Shown in pieces: positions 1 to 47,774 of a stretch of 64,000 bases of DNA (the stretch's first letter is position 1; every line of letters begins with the position of its first letter). The notes beneath the pieces were generated by a model that saw only the letters and a list, made by a program, of their open reading frames with translations, was not told the DNA's origin and ran no database searches. The position numbers and the translations under genes are program-made. This stretch comes from Synaphobranchus kaupii (taxonomy: Eukaryota > Chordata > Actinopteri > Anguilliformes > Synaphobranchidae), in the NCBI GenBank assembly GCA_029718625.1, contig CM056377.1:108207034-108271033 (forward strand), given 5' to 3'.

Positions 1-255
1 AGAATCATTCTTTTGATCAGTGGTCTAGAGTCATATATGGTGAATCTCAGGCGACATACTGAAAAGCACTTGAACTGACCATTCAAGGAAGGAAACAAAA
101 TATGTATTGCTGGCAAATTTGTCTGGTCACCTTTTAAAACAAATAAACCTCTCTTGATTTATCCCCAAGGCTTTATTATTGGGGTTCAAGTCCCCTAGAA
201 AATAGTACCAATTGTTGTGGGTTAGTATCCCATTAGATGTCTTATTATTGGAGTA

Positions 256-1171
256 CAGATCCTTTCCAAAAAATTAGAATATCATGGAAAAGTTTTTATT
301 TTCTCCATAATTCCATTCAAAAAGTGAAACTTTCATAGATTATAGATTCATTACACACAAAGTTAAATATTTCTAGCCTTTGTTTCATTTTTCATAATTT
401 TGGCTTACAGCTCCAGAAAACCCCCAAAACAGTATTTCAAGAAATTTCAATAGTGTGTCGAAAATCAGCATTTACTTCAGTTATTTCAGAGAATGAGTGG
501 AGTGGCTTGACTCGAGGAATTCGACAGTTGTAACCCATGTCCCGGATACATCTGTACGTGGTGGTTTTTGAAGCACTGACTCCAGCCTCAGTCCACTCCC
601 TCTGCATCTCCGCCAAATTTTGGAATCGTCTTTGCTTGACAATCCGCTGAAGCCTACGGTCATCTCTTTTGCTTGTGCACCTTCTCCTGCAACATTTTTC
701 CCTTCCACTAAACCTTCTATTGATATGCTTGGACACTGCACTCTGTGAACAGCCAGCCTCCTTAGCGATGACCTTTTGTGGCTTACCCATCTTCTGGAGG
801 GTGTCAATGATGGTCTTCTGGCCAATTGTCAAGTCTGCAGTCTTCCCCATACTGAACCAAACTGAGATAAACTTTGCAGGTGTTTTGAGTAAATTAGATG
901 ATTGAGTAAATTAGTGTGACACTAAAACATTCATTCTCTGAAATAACTGAAGTAAATGCTGATTTTAGACACACTATTCTAATTTCTTGACACTGTTTTG
1001 GGGGTTTTCTGGAGCTGTAAGCCAAAATTATGAAAAATGAAACAAATAAAGGCTAGAAATATTTCACTTTGTGTGTAATGAATCTATAATCTATGAAAGT
1101 TTCACTTTTTGAATGGAATTATGGAAAAAAAAAACTTTTCCATGATATTCAAATATTTTGGAAAGGATCTG
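256..1171. mobile_element. Tc1/mariner-like element with long TIRs, decayed
   Basis: Ends begin CAGATCCTTTCC and the right end is the reverse complement. Both flanks are TA (254-255 and 1172-1173), the Tc1 target duplication. The inverted arms extend about 240 bp each (about 256-497 and 925-1171). It sits inside a short repeated sequence (TTCAAGTCCCCTAGA at about 183 and 1199). Confidence 0.85.
437..850 (-). pseudogene. Tc1-like transposase N-terminal remnant
   Basis: Minus-strand open frame starting MGKTADLTIGQKTIIDTLQK, with the Tc1 paired-type helix-turn-helix (VIAKEAGCSQSAVSKHINRR) and the second DNA-binding helix region. It breaks off before any DDE catalytic motif, so the element can only be mobilised by another source. 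Confidence 0.85.
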
Positions 1172-4100
1172 TATGTCCCCTAGGATTTATTGTTGGGGTT
1201 CAAGTCCCCTAGACAATAGAGCTAAATGTTGTGGGTTCAAGTCCTAGTAACTAGACATCATTAGTACTGAAGTGTCCATGTTCTGTACACTGTGCAATTT
1301 CTTTCTTTCTTAATTTTTTCTTCCCTTTTGTTTCACCCCTTTCCTTTTTTCTCCCATACCGATTGTTGTATGAAATGTGCTCGATATCATTTGATTGAGA
1401 TGATTATCCTTCAAATGTAAACCTGGCTACATACATTTCCAATTAAACCTGCCGAATGCAGGTTTCCAACATAGATTTACACAAACTCCCATTTTCAATA
1501 ATCGAGGCCATCATTTCTGCAAACATGACGAGACCGTAACAAGTCTGTTCAATCGCAAGCTGGTTGCAATGAGGCTGCATAGCATGCCATGCTGTATAGA
1601 GTACAACACTGCTGATATGGTTTACATGTGGGTTGAAGTGAGCCAATGTTCAATATCTGCTTAACTGGATTTAGAGGTAGCCTAGAGGTTTAATGAGTAA
1701 TCCGGTAGAGCTGTAAATGCAGACAGCAACACTGGGCAAGGGGCAATATCAACCTTTTGGGACAGGAAATGTATGTGTTAACTCTACCATTACCCTAATA
1801 CCATTACCATTAATGGTCATACTGTACCATTACACTGAAAAAGCAGAATGCAGGACTTGAGTATTGTGGAGATCCTGCGATGTGACTCAAACTGCAGGAC
1901 TCTTTGTGCTCAATTTTAACATTTCAACACTTGGAACATTTCTGTTGTGTAACAATAGTTTTATTCCTTGCACAATTCATTTTATTGAATGTAAAGCCCA
2001 CCATTTTGTGTCCAAAAGGACATGTAGAAAGACTTGTTTTAGTTACTTAGCCAAAGTTAAATAGACCCCCCCCCCCCACTCAATTCTAAAATATGCACAC
2101 CTGTGAGATCAAGCCACAAATATAGAAGACCATGGTGTTCTTTTTCATTTTTATTTATTATTTACACCAATTTTAACACTGATAAAGAAAACTTCACAGT
2201 AATACACTATTCAATGTGAGATTTAAATTAGAAACACACAAAATATATATTTCACAATAAAAAAAGAAAAAAAAAAGAAAGAAAAATACTGATAGTGTTA
2301 ATTTGTTAACATCTGCCATTTTTCATCCCTGTTAAAATTCACATATTTACAGTTAAGAAGTGTTTAGGTTTTCATTGCACTAGAAGAACTGAAGAAGTGG
2401 CCTTTGGTATAAACGATGCTTACGAAAAATTTCTTCAGCACTGCTTAAAAAAATACAAGAAAGACAGTTTCCCAGGATGTGACTTCCAGGTTTCAAAATG
2501 ATTAAAAAACATAATAAATAAAACTAAATAAATAAAAAAAGAATGTATCCACAACACAATTTGGGCAAAAATTGGACACTGGTATGCAAAATTACCAAAG
2601 TGAAATGGGTTTGGACACTTTCGTTGTGAGCCTAACCTGACTTGACTGAGATATGTCCGAATGGCTTTGTGAGCAGGAAGACCGCATTTGGCTCAGGAAA
2701 CAAGAGGGAGTAGACAGGAGTAGCTTGTTCTGAAGCCTTTTACAGTGTGAATTAATTGACTGTTCCCTGAATAGAGAAACAAAAGGCAGTTTTAGGAATT
2801 TGAGTATGTTAATACACAAGTTGTCCATGTTTGGATGATTTGGAAAATCAATGGTGGCTATACTCGGGCAGTTTGACCATGACAAGTGACTTGTGCATGA
2901 AAAGCCCTAAGATTTGGATAATAATAATAATAATAATAAAAAGATTTGACTGGCAAATATGGAAGCCAAATCGGACAGAATGTGCACAGACAACTAGTAG
3001 AAGCGGCTCTTGGGCAAAAGACAAAACCTATTCAATATCTGCTATTCAGCTCCAGTAATACTATAAATTGGAAGAATGGAAAACATTCTGTGCTGTGTTG
3101 GAAGGACCTGAACAATAGGAAATGGCACCGAGTTGTGCAATGCTGATTCTGGCAAGCATACAGGTCACACAAACACCAGTGCTAACCAACGGCTCTGGCT
3201 TTGCAGAGAGATGTAATGCGACAAGCACCCAATTCATACAAGAGGCAATATTCAAAAGTAAACTGGCAGATACTGATCTTGGCAACAGAAATATATTCTA
3301 TAGGGCTGAAATTCCACTTGACCATAAACCTCATTGTAAAGTGAATAATTTCTGAAAACAATGATACAAAAAAGTATTTACAATAACAGGTAACTATATA
3401 AATGTCTCTGACTCGAGTAGTGCACAATACATTAAATATCTTTCACAAAAGGCACCATGAATCATTGGGCAACATTGTATCCAGTAGGTAAAAAAAAAAT
3501 CATTCTGAAATCTCACATTGAAAAAAAGACAACTTTCAGCCAAATTATTTAGCTGAAGAAGTTAGGAGATGTGTATCCTGCTTTTTAGGTGGCAAGAAGA
3601 TCCTGTGGTCAGCAGTGTTGACAGTAGAAATGGAAGTTATTCTATAGAATTAGATTTGGGAGTGGGATGAGGAAATAAAACACTTGAAATTAAGGCCATC
3701 ATGCCAAAATGGATGCTGTGGAAAAACAACAAAATTGTGTGGCTAGGATTGAAAATGTAATGTCGGTCTTTCATGTCAGTCAGAAGCAGCGTTTTCACAT
3801 GTATAATAAAAAGCCACAAAGTGTAGCATCTTATTTCGGTGACATTCTTGTGTTATTTGATAGTCTAAATGGCTTATGAGGCAACCACATAATATACTCC
3901 AAGTCTTTTCCCAAGTTGACTGGCAGAACGTGTTTGATAAGCGATACATTCAACGATGCTAGAACTACAGGCCTTTTCAGGCAGAACTGCTCAAATTGGT
4001 ACAGGACAAAGTCATAATTTATGGAGATGAAGGGACGGTTTATTTTCCACAAATCTCATGAAGCATTGCTGTGAACATGAGCACACATGCTGCCTTGTGT

Positions 4101-6150
4101 TACAAAACGGAAAAATACAAAACTAAAACGTTTCGCTATGTAATCAGAAATGAGCTGAAGAATGTGCTGAGAGACTGAGAGTCTTCCTGTAAGAGGGAGA
4201 TGGTGTCCTGGGCTGAGATGGCCTTAATGTTTCCCCCCTTTCCTGCTGGGAGAAATCATTGTGACTGCATGTGGAACCTGCTGACAAATTAGAATGCAAT
4301 ACATCCTAATGCAATACTGTTTTTTTTAAACTGTGCTTTGGGCAACTACTCCAACCGAGGGGAAGATGTTGACACTTCAGGATTTGTTTTGACAGTAGCT
4401 CTTAACATTTCCTGGTTTTACACCATTGCATGCGGAGATATCATAGGACCTGCAGGTATTCCCAGATTCATGGTGCTTTTCCTTTATAATAAAAAAAGAA
4501 AAGAAAAAAGACTTGGCCGGAAAAATTGTGATTGATGAACCCCCATCAATTGTGACACAGCCTGAAGGAGGCTATTTTCCTGAAACATAAATTTGCTCAG
4601 TTACTTTGCTAGAGCCAAGATCACTCTGATGGCAAAAAGAAAATAGAAGTTGGCGGCTCTTATATCGAAAGTTGAATCACCTCAGCTTAAGTGACGTAGG
4701 AAAGCAAAGAAGCACTACCTCATCACATAAGTCACATCGGTCCGCAGGTTGTTGACTTCAACATTCGTGTTAAAAGACATGAAAGCATACATTCAACCGT
4801 GTGACAGGGAAACCACAGCCACAGAGCTCTCTCTCTCTCCGTCACACCTTGTGTCCGACAAAGGCTAAGAAAGCAAACGTGGTCTTGAGTACTTTAACCA
4901 TGATATGAAACAATGCAGGGTCTTTTATAAAAAAAAAAATTAAAAAAAGACATCTGTGCTTTCAATTAAATAAAATTAAAATTCAAGTTTATACATGAAG
5001 ACATTCTACTGAAATAATCCATAAATGGCAAATGTGCTAGAGAAGTACTGTAGCTTGTGTTTCAACTACTTCAGTTTTCCCAGGACAGTTGTTCTGTGTT
5101 TGAGACACCAGGCATTACAACACAGACCCGTGACAGGATGCCCTGCATTGTCCAACCCTCAAGGACACTTGATAAACCGCAGCTGACTCTGTCCCCACTA
5201 ACATACTCCCTGCCCAAGTGTCCCATTCTAACTTTAATATAGGCTTTCCACTTTCATCAACCACTACTACATACAGCACACGTGCAAGGGAGTTTCTGCT
5301 TGAATCTTAGTGATATTTTAATGTGACAGATAGAAACAATCTCTATTGTCCGAAATAAAGGATATAAATATGAAGGCCGTAATGAAATGTGATGGTAACA
5401 CCCCATGTCAGAGAAATTTGCCACAGCAAGTCTTAAGATTTTTAAGTGCAAAGTCAAATTACATTTTAGGTTGAGGGGAACCATGAATAATGGCATACGG
5501 TAGTTTAGTGGAGAACTTCCGCAATAAAAAAACAAAAACAAAAACAAAAACAAAAAAGCACACAGCTGAAGTGAAACACTGCCTTACAGGACAGACGACA
5601 CGTCTGAACCAAACGAAAGCTGATATTTCATGCATGTTCCAGGCGTGTGCGTCTGTGTGTGTGTATGTGTGGTGGGGGCTGTGTACAGTGTCTCACTGCA
5701 GGGAATCAGTTGAGCTGAGGGTGTGTAGACATGCTGTGTAATCAGATTTCATACCAAACCAGAAGTGGGACAAAGACTCATGCCAGTTGCTCCATCAATT
5801 GTTGCTGTTGCTTCCAAATAGTTGCAGCCAACAGCCTTCCCTGCCCGAGGAGCTGGCCCAGTTCTCTACAGGTCATTAGCGACAGGACTCCCTCTTACAG
5901 TACACTGATGACGACCTTGGTATCAAAGATTTTACAACACAATGTCAATTACTCTACGTGAAAAACCTCTTCTAGTTTGGTACAAACATTTTTAAGCAAG
6001 GTAAGAACTGTGCTCCCCACAGATTTATGAGAGCTAGCTGTAAACAATGATACAATGCGTAGTGAATTTCTGAGGTACATTCGAGATTGTTCTCTGCCCC
6101 AAAAACTGAAACGCGTTAACCGAAAGGGGAGGAGGCGGAGGTGGCTGTGG

Positions 6151-42472
<36,322 letters not shown>

Positions 42473-42599
42473 ATTCCTAATTACGGAGTAGTAATTCGCG
42501 GGACGCAACCCACCTCCCTGCTGGATCACATCCCCCAACGGCGGAATGGCCTATTCGGAATTGTATTCCTCAAATCCTTCCAGCCTCACTAGCAAGCTA

Positions 42600-42845
42600 G
42601 CTAACGTGTAGTTTCACCAGCTAGCGAGCTCCCCCCTCTCCGACACAAACCCACCGTGCTTCCAACAGCAACTAGCGATAGTGTAACAGATCGGTTTATC
42701 CAACGATAAGGCTACGGTCAACTGGATAACGAGGCGGCACTGTTTTATTCCCTCGGCCGAGATTGTCTAATTCCTTCAGGGTCGTTCCGTCTTCCTCCGG
42801 CCACTACGCGCCCCCTCCGCAGCCGCCATCTTTACCGCAGAACAG
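42600..42845 (-). promoter_or_regulatory. Probable ABL2 promoter and 5' UTR
   Basis: GC-rich stretch upstream of the ABL2 start. It holds a YY1-type AAAGATGGCGGC on the minus strand (42833-42822), which in vertebrate promoters usually lies just downstream of the transcription start. An ETS-like CCGGAGGAAG (minus, about 42800-42791) follows. No TATA box is evident. The start site itself cannot be read, so the boundaries are approximate. Confidence 0.55.
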
Positions 42846-43480
42846 CGCTTACTTAGCATTGGGGAGTCAATCCACTATCCGGATCACTCATCTGTACGCC
42901 AGATCCGTTCAGAATACTTTGCAAAGACCTCCCAGCCACTAGGTGGAAAACTGAGGATAGGGAATAAACCACAACCAAGAACTTGAATGGGCGTTGCTTG
43001 GTAGCTTCAGCTTCACTTGCAGAGGTAGCTCGCTTGGGCATCATGCAATTTAACTAAGTTACTTGTATTTGGTGACTTAATCATGCAATATTGATAATTA
43101 GCTCAACATAGTAGAAGCAGAATTGTAGCATATTGGCATTACACGGGAAAGGTGGTCAATATGGAGTGACAAAAATTGAAACATTGCATTGATGTCCGTA
43201 GAGAACACACCAGGTGGCACCACTACACTATGCTCCTCAACCTTTGTGGTGTGTCCATTATGGTTAACCTTAGTGACTTTTAAAAGGTTAAGTTGTTTCC
43301 AACACTTTTCTGATGACCACACCACTTTCATTCTGGAGAGAATAATCTGAGCATAATCTGTTTCCCTGAGACCTGAATTAACTTTGTCAAACTGCCCTAC
43401 AGTATTATCTCCATGATCCTATGATCCACACGAAAGTTAACTGGATCATCTTTATAAGTTGGAATATGATTTCATTAGGC

Positions 43481-43974
43481 CAGTAGTCCCATACTCTGTT
43501 CCTGGAGATCTACCTTCCTGTCGGTTTTTATTTCAGCCCTAATTTTGCACACCTGATTCTACTCATTATAGCTCAATGAGATCTCAGAGCTGTTGAATGA
43601 GGTGTGCTTTGTTAGGCTGGGAGTGAAAACCTGCAGAACTGTAGGGCTGCGTCCCAATATTCTTCACTCCCCACCTCCCTTCCTCCACTCCCCCACTACC
43701 ACTCCTCTCCTACCCAGAAGTATGCAAAACTGTCTGAACGTTTTGAGTACAAGTATTTGCATGTACAATGTACCTGATATTGCGGTTTGCGTCGAGACAT
43801 TAATTAATATGTAACCATTAATACGTAATGAAGATGTAATCAGCGACATTAGATTAAAACACAAAGATCCGTTTCCGGGGCACGGAGGAGAGGTGGTGGT
43901 AGTGGAGGGAGGGTGCATTTTTAGAGTATTGGGACGCACCTGGAGATCTCCAGGAACAGGGTTGGGGACCATTG
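43481..43974. mobile_element. hAT-like element with perfect TSD, carrying a nested insertion
   Basis: Ends CAGTAGTCCCATACTCTGTT / AACAGGGTTGGGGACCATTG, flanked by identical CATTAGGC at 43473-43480 and 43975-43982. The left part reads CACACCTGATTCTACTCATT, a phrase common to fish hAT-type repeats. A second element lies inside it. Confidence 0.88.
43644..43940. mobile_element. Nested MITE inside the hAT-like element
   Basis: Inverted ends GGGCTGCGTCCCAATATTCT and AGAGTATTGGGACGCACC. It also shares inverted CTCCACT/AGTGGAGG tracts internally. About 295 bp, no coding capacity. Confidence 0.75.
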
Positions 43975-45480
43975 CATTAGGCATTCAGGCACAATTTGAC
44001 CAAGCGTACCCACTTAATTCTAGTGTTATTCATTGTCGCTAGTGATTATTCTCCAGGGTAATATGCAGCCATTTCATTAATAACCGACATGTAATATGAT
44101 TAAGGGTAGAATTCAATTATAAACCACAATTACAGGTTATACATTTCAATGTAATCCTTTTGGGAAGAAATTCACCAATCAAATATCAAGCAACCACCAT
44201 GCTATTGTGCAATGTATTTCCAAATCACTGAAAGCTTCAGAGGACATGATTGGATTATCGGATCTGTATGATCATTACCCCAACGGCCCAAAAATACTAG
44301 GAAATAAAATATGTTCTGCAGTGCTATTAATTCACGGGAGGTTAGGTGGTCAATATGCAGTACAGCATAATGAAGGACATTCTAAATCCTTTGCTTTAAT
44401 TTTTCCAAACTCATCAGAACATCCTTTTGCTGTGGTGAACACAAAGAATCCTATTGAGAGAGAAATAACTTTTATATATGCAAGACCAAATCTTCAGCAA
44501 TCACTGTGACCCAATGTCCCAGAAAAAAACAAACAAACAAAAAAAACAAGTCCCACATTTAGGGCATAATTCTTTTTTATTAAAAGAACAATCAATGTCT
44601 TTGGCTCAGATGTGCCAATGAGCTTTTTCATTACATTTGTAATTTATAACACATAATTTATGCTTACGGAAATATTCTTGACTTAATATAAACACTGGCA
44701 AAACAATGTAGTTTGTTATTGTCCCCAATTTTAAAGTGCAATGTTACAAAATCACATTTTCAAAACATAATAGCTCCAGAACATTGCAATTGACAAGTTG
44801 AAAATACCTCCATCCTAATTCTAACCTTGTGTACAGTAAGTTTTATCGTAAACAAAATCAACTTTAGTACTCTGTGATTTACAATCTGTTTTCTGGCAGT
44901 TTAAAATGTTTTTTTTGTTTTTTAAATATGCATATTAATAATAAAAATTCAATATCCTGGTTAACACCTTATTCTGAAAAATCTCAAATGAATAAAAAAA
45001 AAAAAAAATCTGTGCTCAAATTAAATCAAGGAAAATTTTAAATAACTTAAGCGTAATGTTTTTAAATTTATTGCATATTAATGAAAATCATTAGCCAGTC
45101 GAACATTGGAATACGTTTTTTTGCCCATTTGATTCTGGGTAAGGAAATAAAATATTTATCTGTGGTATTTATTATTTATATATTTAGCATGGCATCATCA
45201 AAGAGCTGTTTTTCTTAAATGACCTGCGATATCTCCATTACAAACATGACCAGTTAAAAATATGGTGCACATCCTTTTATTGTAGAAAAATATTGACATT
45301 CTACCACTGTAATACATTTTCAGAGCATTTCAAAGTAGGTCATCTAGCAGTGTTTGATCATACATTTTTCATTCAAGTACATCGCAAAGAACACACCTTT
45401 ACATAAATGGCTGGTCCACTTGTGCTTATTATTGTAGGAATGAGGATGGGTTCATGGGTGTTCAGCTATTCACTCCTGAA

Positions 45481-45645
45481 GTGTTTTTCCAAAACTCACT
45501 CAGTCCACTTTGACCAATTTTGAGAAGTCAACATTTTTGTTAATTTTAAATTGCATGAAAAATAAAAATTGAATACTGACACTAATACCCACCTTGAAAA
45601 ATCTGGTTTATCAAAACCGGACTGAGTGAGTTCTGGGGAAAACAC
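45481..45645. mobile_element. Short MITE
   Basis: GTGTTTTTCCAAAACTCACT CAGTCC at the left is the inverse of GGACTGAGTGAGTTCTGGGG AAAACAC at the right with few changes. About 165 bp, class unknown. Confidence 0.65.
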
Positions 45646-47581
45646 TCTCCATAATACAGCAATATAAAGACATGTACTGATACCCTCTGGCGCCCTCTGG
45701 TGGTTACGTTGTATTCACCTCATTAAGTGGTGAACAGCAAGGCAACAAAATCTAACACAACCAAAAAAAAAAAACCAAAAGACAATTTGTTACCAATTGT
45801 CTGTTTCCCAAAATAGTGTTTACCGTTTTCTCAACAATAGACACTACCAAATAAATACCAAATATTCATATATATCTGGCAAGGAACTCTGTTTCCTTTA
45901 GCAAGGAAAATTATGTCCCCTGACTTGCAAATCCCATTTATTTTTGCGGTTTAAGTTTGTATACCATGAAAGCAAAGGTCAAGTAGTGCAATTCAGCTGT
46001 GATTTCATTAGTATTAACAAATAACTCAAAAAGAAGCCGCTGAGGAAATAGTCACAGACGCACAGTATTTAAACTTGGGAGTACCTGATAATGGCAGCTT
46101 ACCAAGAAACGTACATTTGGCACTAATCCACAAACGAATACAATGACTTTATCAGCCACAACACAATTATATTGGTAACATCACTGCAGCCAGCTGCAAT
46201 ATTATTACATATTTCCCAGAGCACTCGGATAGCATGAGTGGAATAACAGATTTTCATACAACAACTTTCAGTATTGCTTTGGAAGGATTCCAAATATCCA
46301 GCTTCCCACCTATCATACTGCTGCTCTCCAACGGTACTTAATTTCAGTGACTGTTCCACGTTCTATACCTATACATGCAAATGCTGCTTAAACATCTCTG
46401 TCATTCCCTGGAATTAATATGTCAGGTTAAATCACAGGGAAATCTTCACATGCAAATCATTTTGACATGTACTTCTGCACATTGTCACTTTTTATGGGAA
46501 AGGGAGAAAAAGGATGGTTCAAAGCCACAAATTTGATGGTCACTGAGCTTAAAAAAATTACAAGTTGCACTTAAGTTTAAGTATAAAAACCAAGAATAAG
46601 ACATGATTGGGTCAGGACTGAGGCTAGCTCATAGACATGATTTAGGCTAGAAAGAATTGTTCAGAGAAAAATTGTTAAATTAAACAAAAATAGTTGTGTT
46701 TTAACAGAACAGATGATAGCACTGTATCATGAGTGAGCTGATAGCACTGAGTGAGTGGGGTGCTCTCAGTGCAGCGGGGGATTGATAAGCCATGGGTTTG
46801 GCAACTGTTCATTATGACTAAAGTCTAAGTCAGCTACTTCACGCTCGGATGCCTAACAACCAAAGCACCAGTTATTCATTTGCAAGTTTTCGGAGTAATC
46901 CAAAAGGGGTGACTCAGTTTATGTAAATTTGGATTTGTTCAGCTGATTTCAAAGTGCACCTCTCACTCAGGAAAGTACTGTATGTACACCGAGAAAACAG
47001 CATTTTCTTAATTTATTTTAAAATATTTGGGCGTGAACCCTGAGCCCAAGGACCGGAAAGGCTGCCTTTTTCACACAGGCAAATATATTTGAGAGGGGCT
47101 TGATGCATATTTCAAGTTAAACAGAAGTAAAGCTATCTGAGAAAAAAAAAAAAAATTGACCAGGACAACATAATAAATTTTTTCGATAATGTGAGGAATA
47201 AAAATGAGGAAAATTAAAACCACAAAAACAAACAACTAAAAATATAAAAGTAAGATAACATAACAATTCCAAGTGGGGTCCAAGATGATAAGTTTCAATA
47301 GAGAAAACTAAGATGACAGAAAATGTGTTAAACTTTTGTAAACTTGACATCCTTCCAAAATGTCAGCTATATACTGCGAAAACTATTTGGCTTATTACGC
47401 AACCTCCCAACACCCCACAAAGCAAATATGCCAATTGGCCATAGTGCAATGAAAAAAAAAGCTCACAAAGGAAGATGACAATAGTCATATGAAATTGGAT
47501 GAACAGGTAACCCTACTCTCCTCTCCCTCACCCGTTCATTTGGCTGGTGAGAGAACTGCCCCGCGCCCAGTCACTGCTTTC

Positions 47582-47659
47582 TCAAGGGGAGTCTACAGCG
47601 GGGGCTATCTGCTGGTGACACGTCCAGGAGCGAGGCTTCAGCAGATCCAGGAAAGAAGG
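47582..47659 (-). CDS. soat1: SOAT1 coding exon 15 (C terminus)
   Basis: 78 nt to TGA at 47584-47582. It encodes [20 protein letters not shown] then AVDSP. The FLDxxxPRSWTC motif fixes the frame; the seven or so residues after it are longer and different from mammals. The acceptor TTTTAG lies next to a long GT repeat. Confidence 0.93.
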   Translation of the reverse strand, partial: PSFLDLLKPRSWTCHQQIAPAVDSP

Positions 47660-47696
47660 CTAAAACACAGACCACGACCACCCACACACACACACA

Positions 47697-47774
<78 letters not shown>

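Larger units (their letters stand above)
1..6150. other. ABL2 3' flank and probable 3' UTR; no coding gene seen
   Basis: AT-rich DNA downstream of the ABL2 stop. ABL2 transcripts of other vertebrates have very long 3' UTRs, so much of this may be transcribed. AATAAA on the minus strand occurs near 4040 and near 2155 (AATAAATAAAAA), both candidate poly(A) signals. Short open frames show no recognisable domains. It also holds an (ATA)n run near 2920-2940 and an (AAAAAC)n run at about 5524-5557. Confidence 0.5.
42846..47581. other. ABL2-SOAT1 intergenic region and SOAT1 3' flank
   Basis: No conserved gene seen. Part of the 47581-44500 side is likely SOAT1 3' UTR; AATAAA on the minus strand occurs near 47013 and near 44580. 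A plus-strand 100-aa open frame at 44207-44509 (starts MQCISKSLKASEDMIGLSDL) resembles nothing I recognise and sits in AT-rich DNA. Confidence 0.5.

Noticed and set aside
42473..42538. N-terminal extension of ABL2 upstream of MGQQ
   Set aside because: The extension starts only at a TTG; the first ATG in frame is at 42472 and gives the known myristoylated N terminus.
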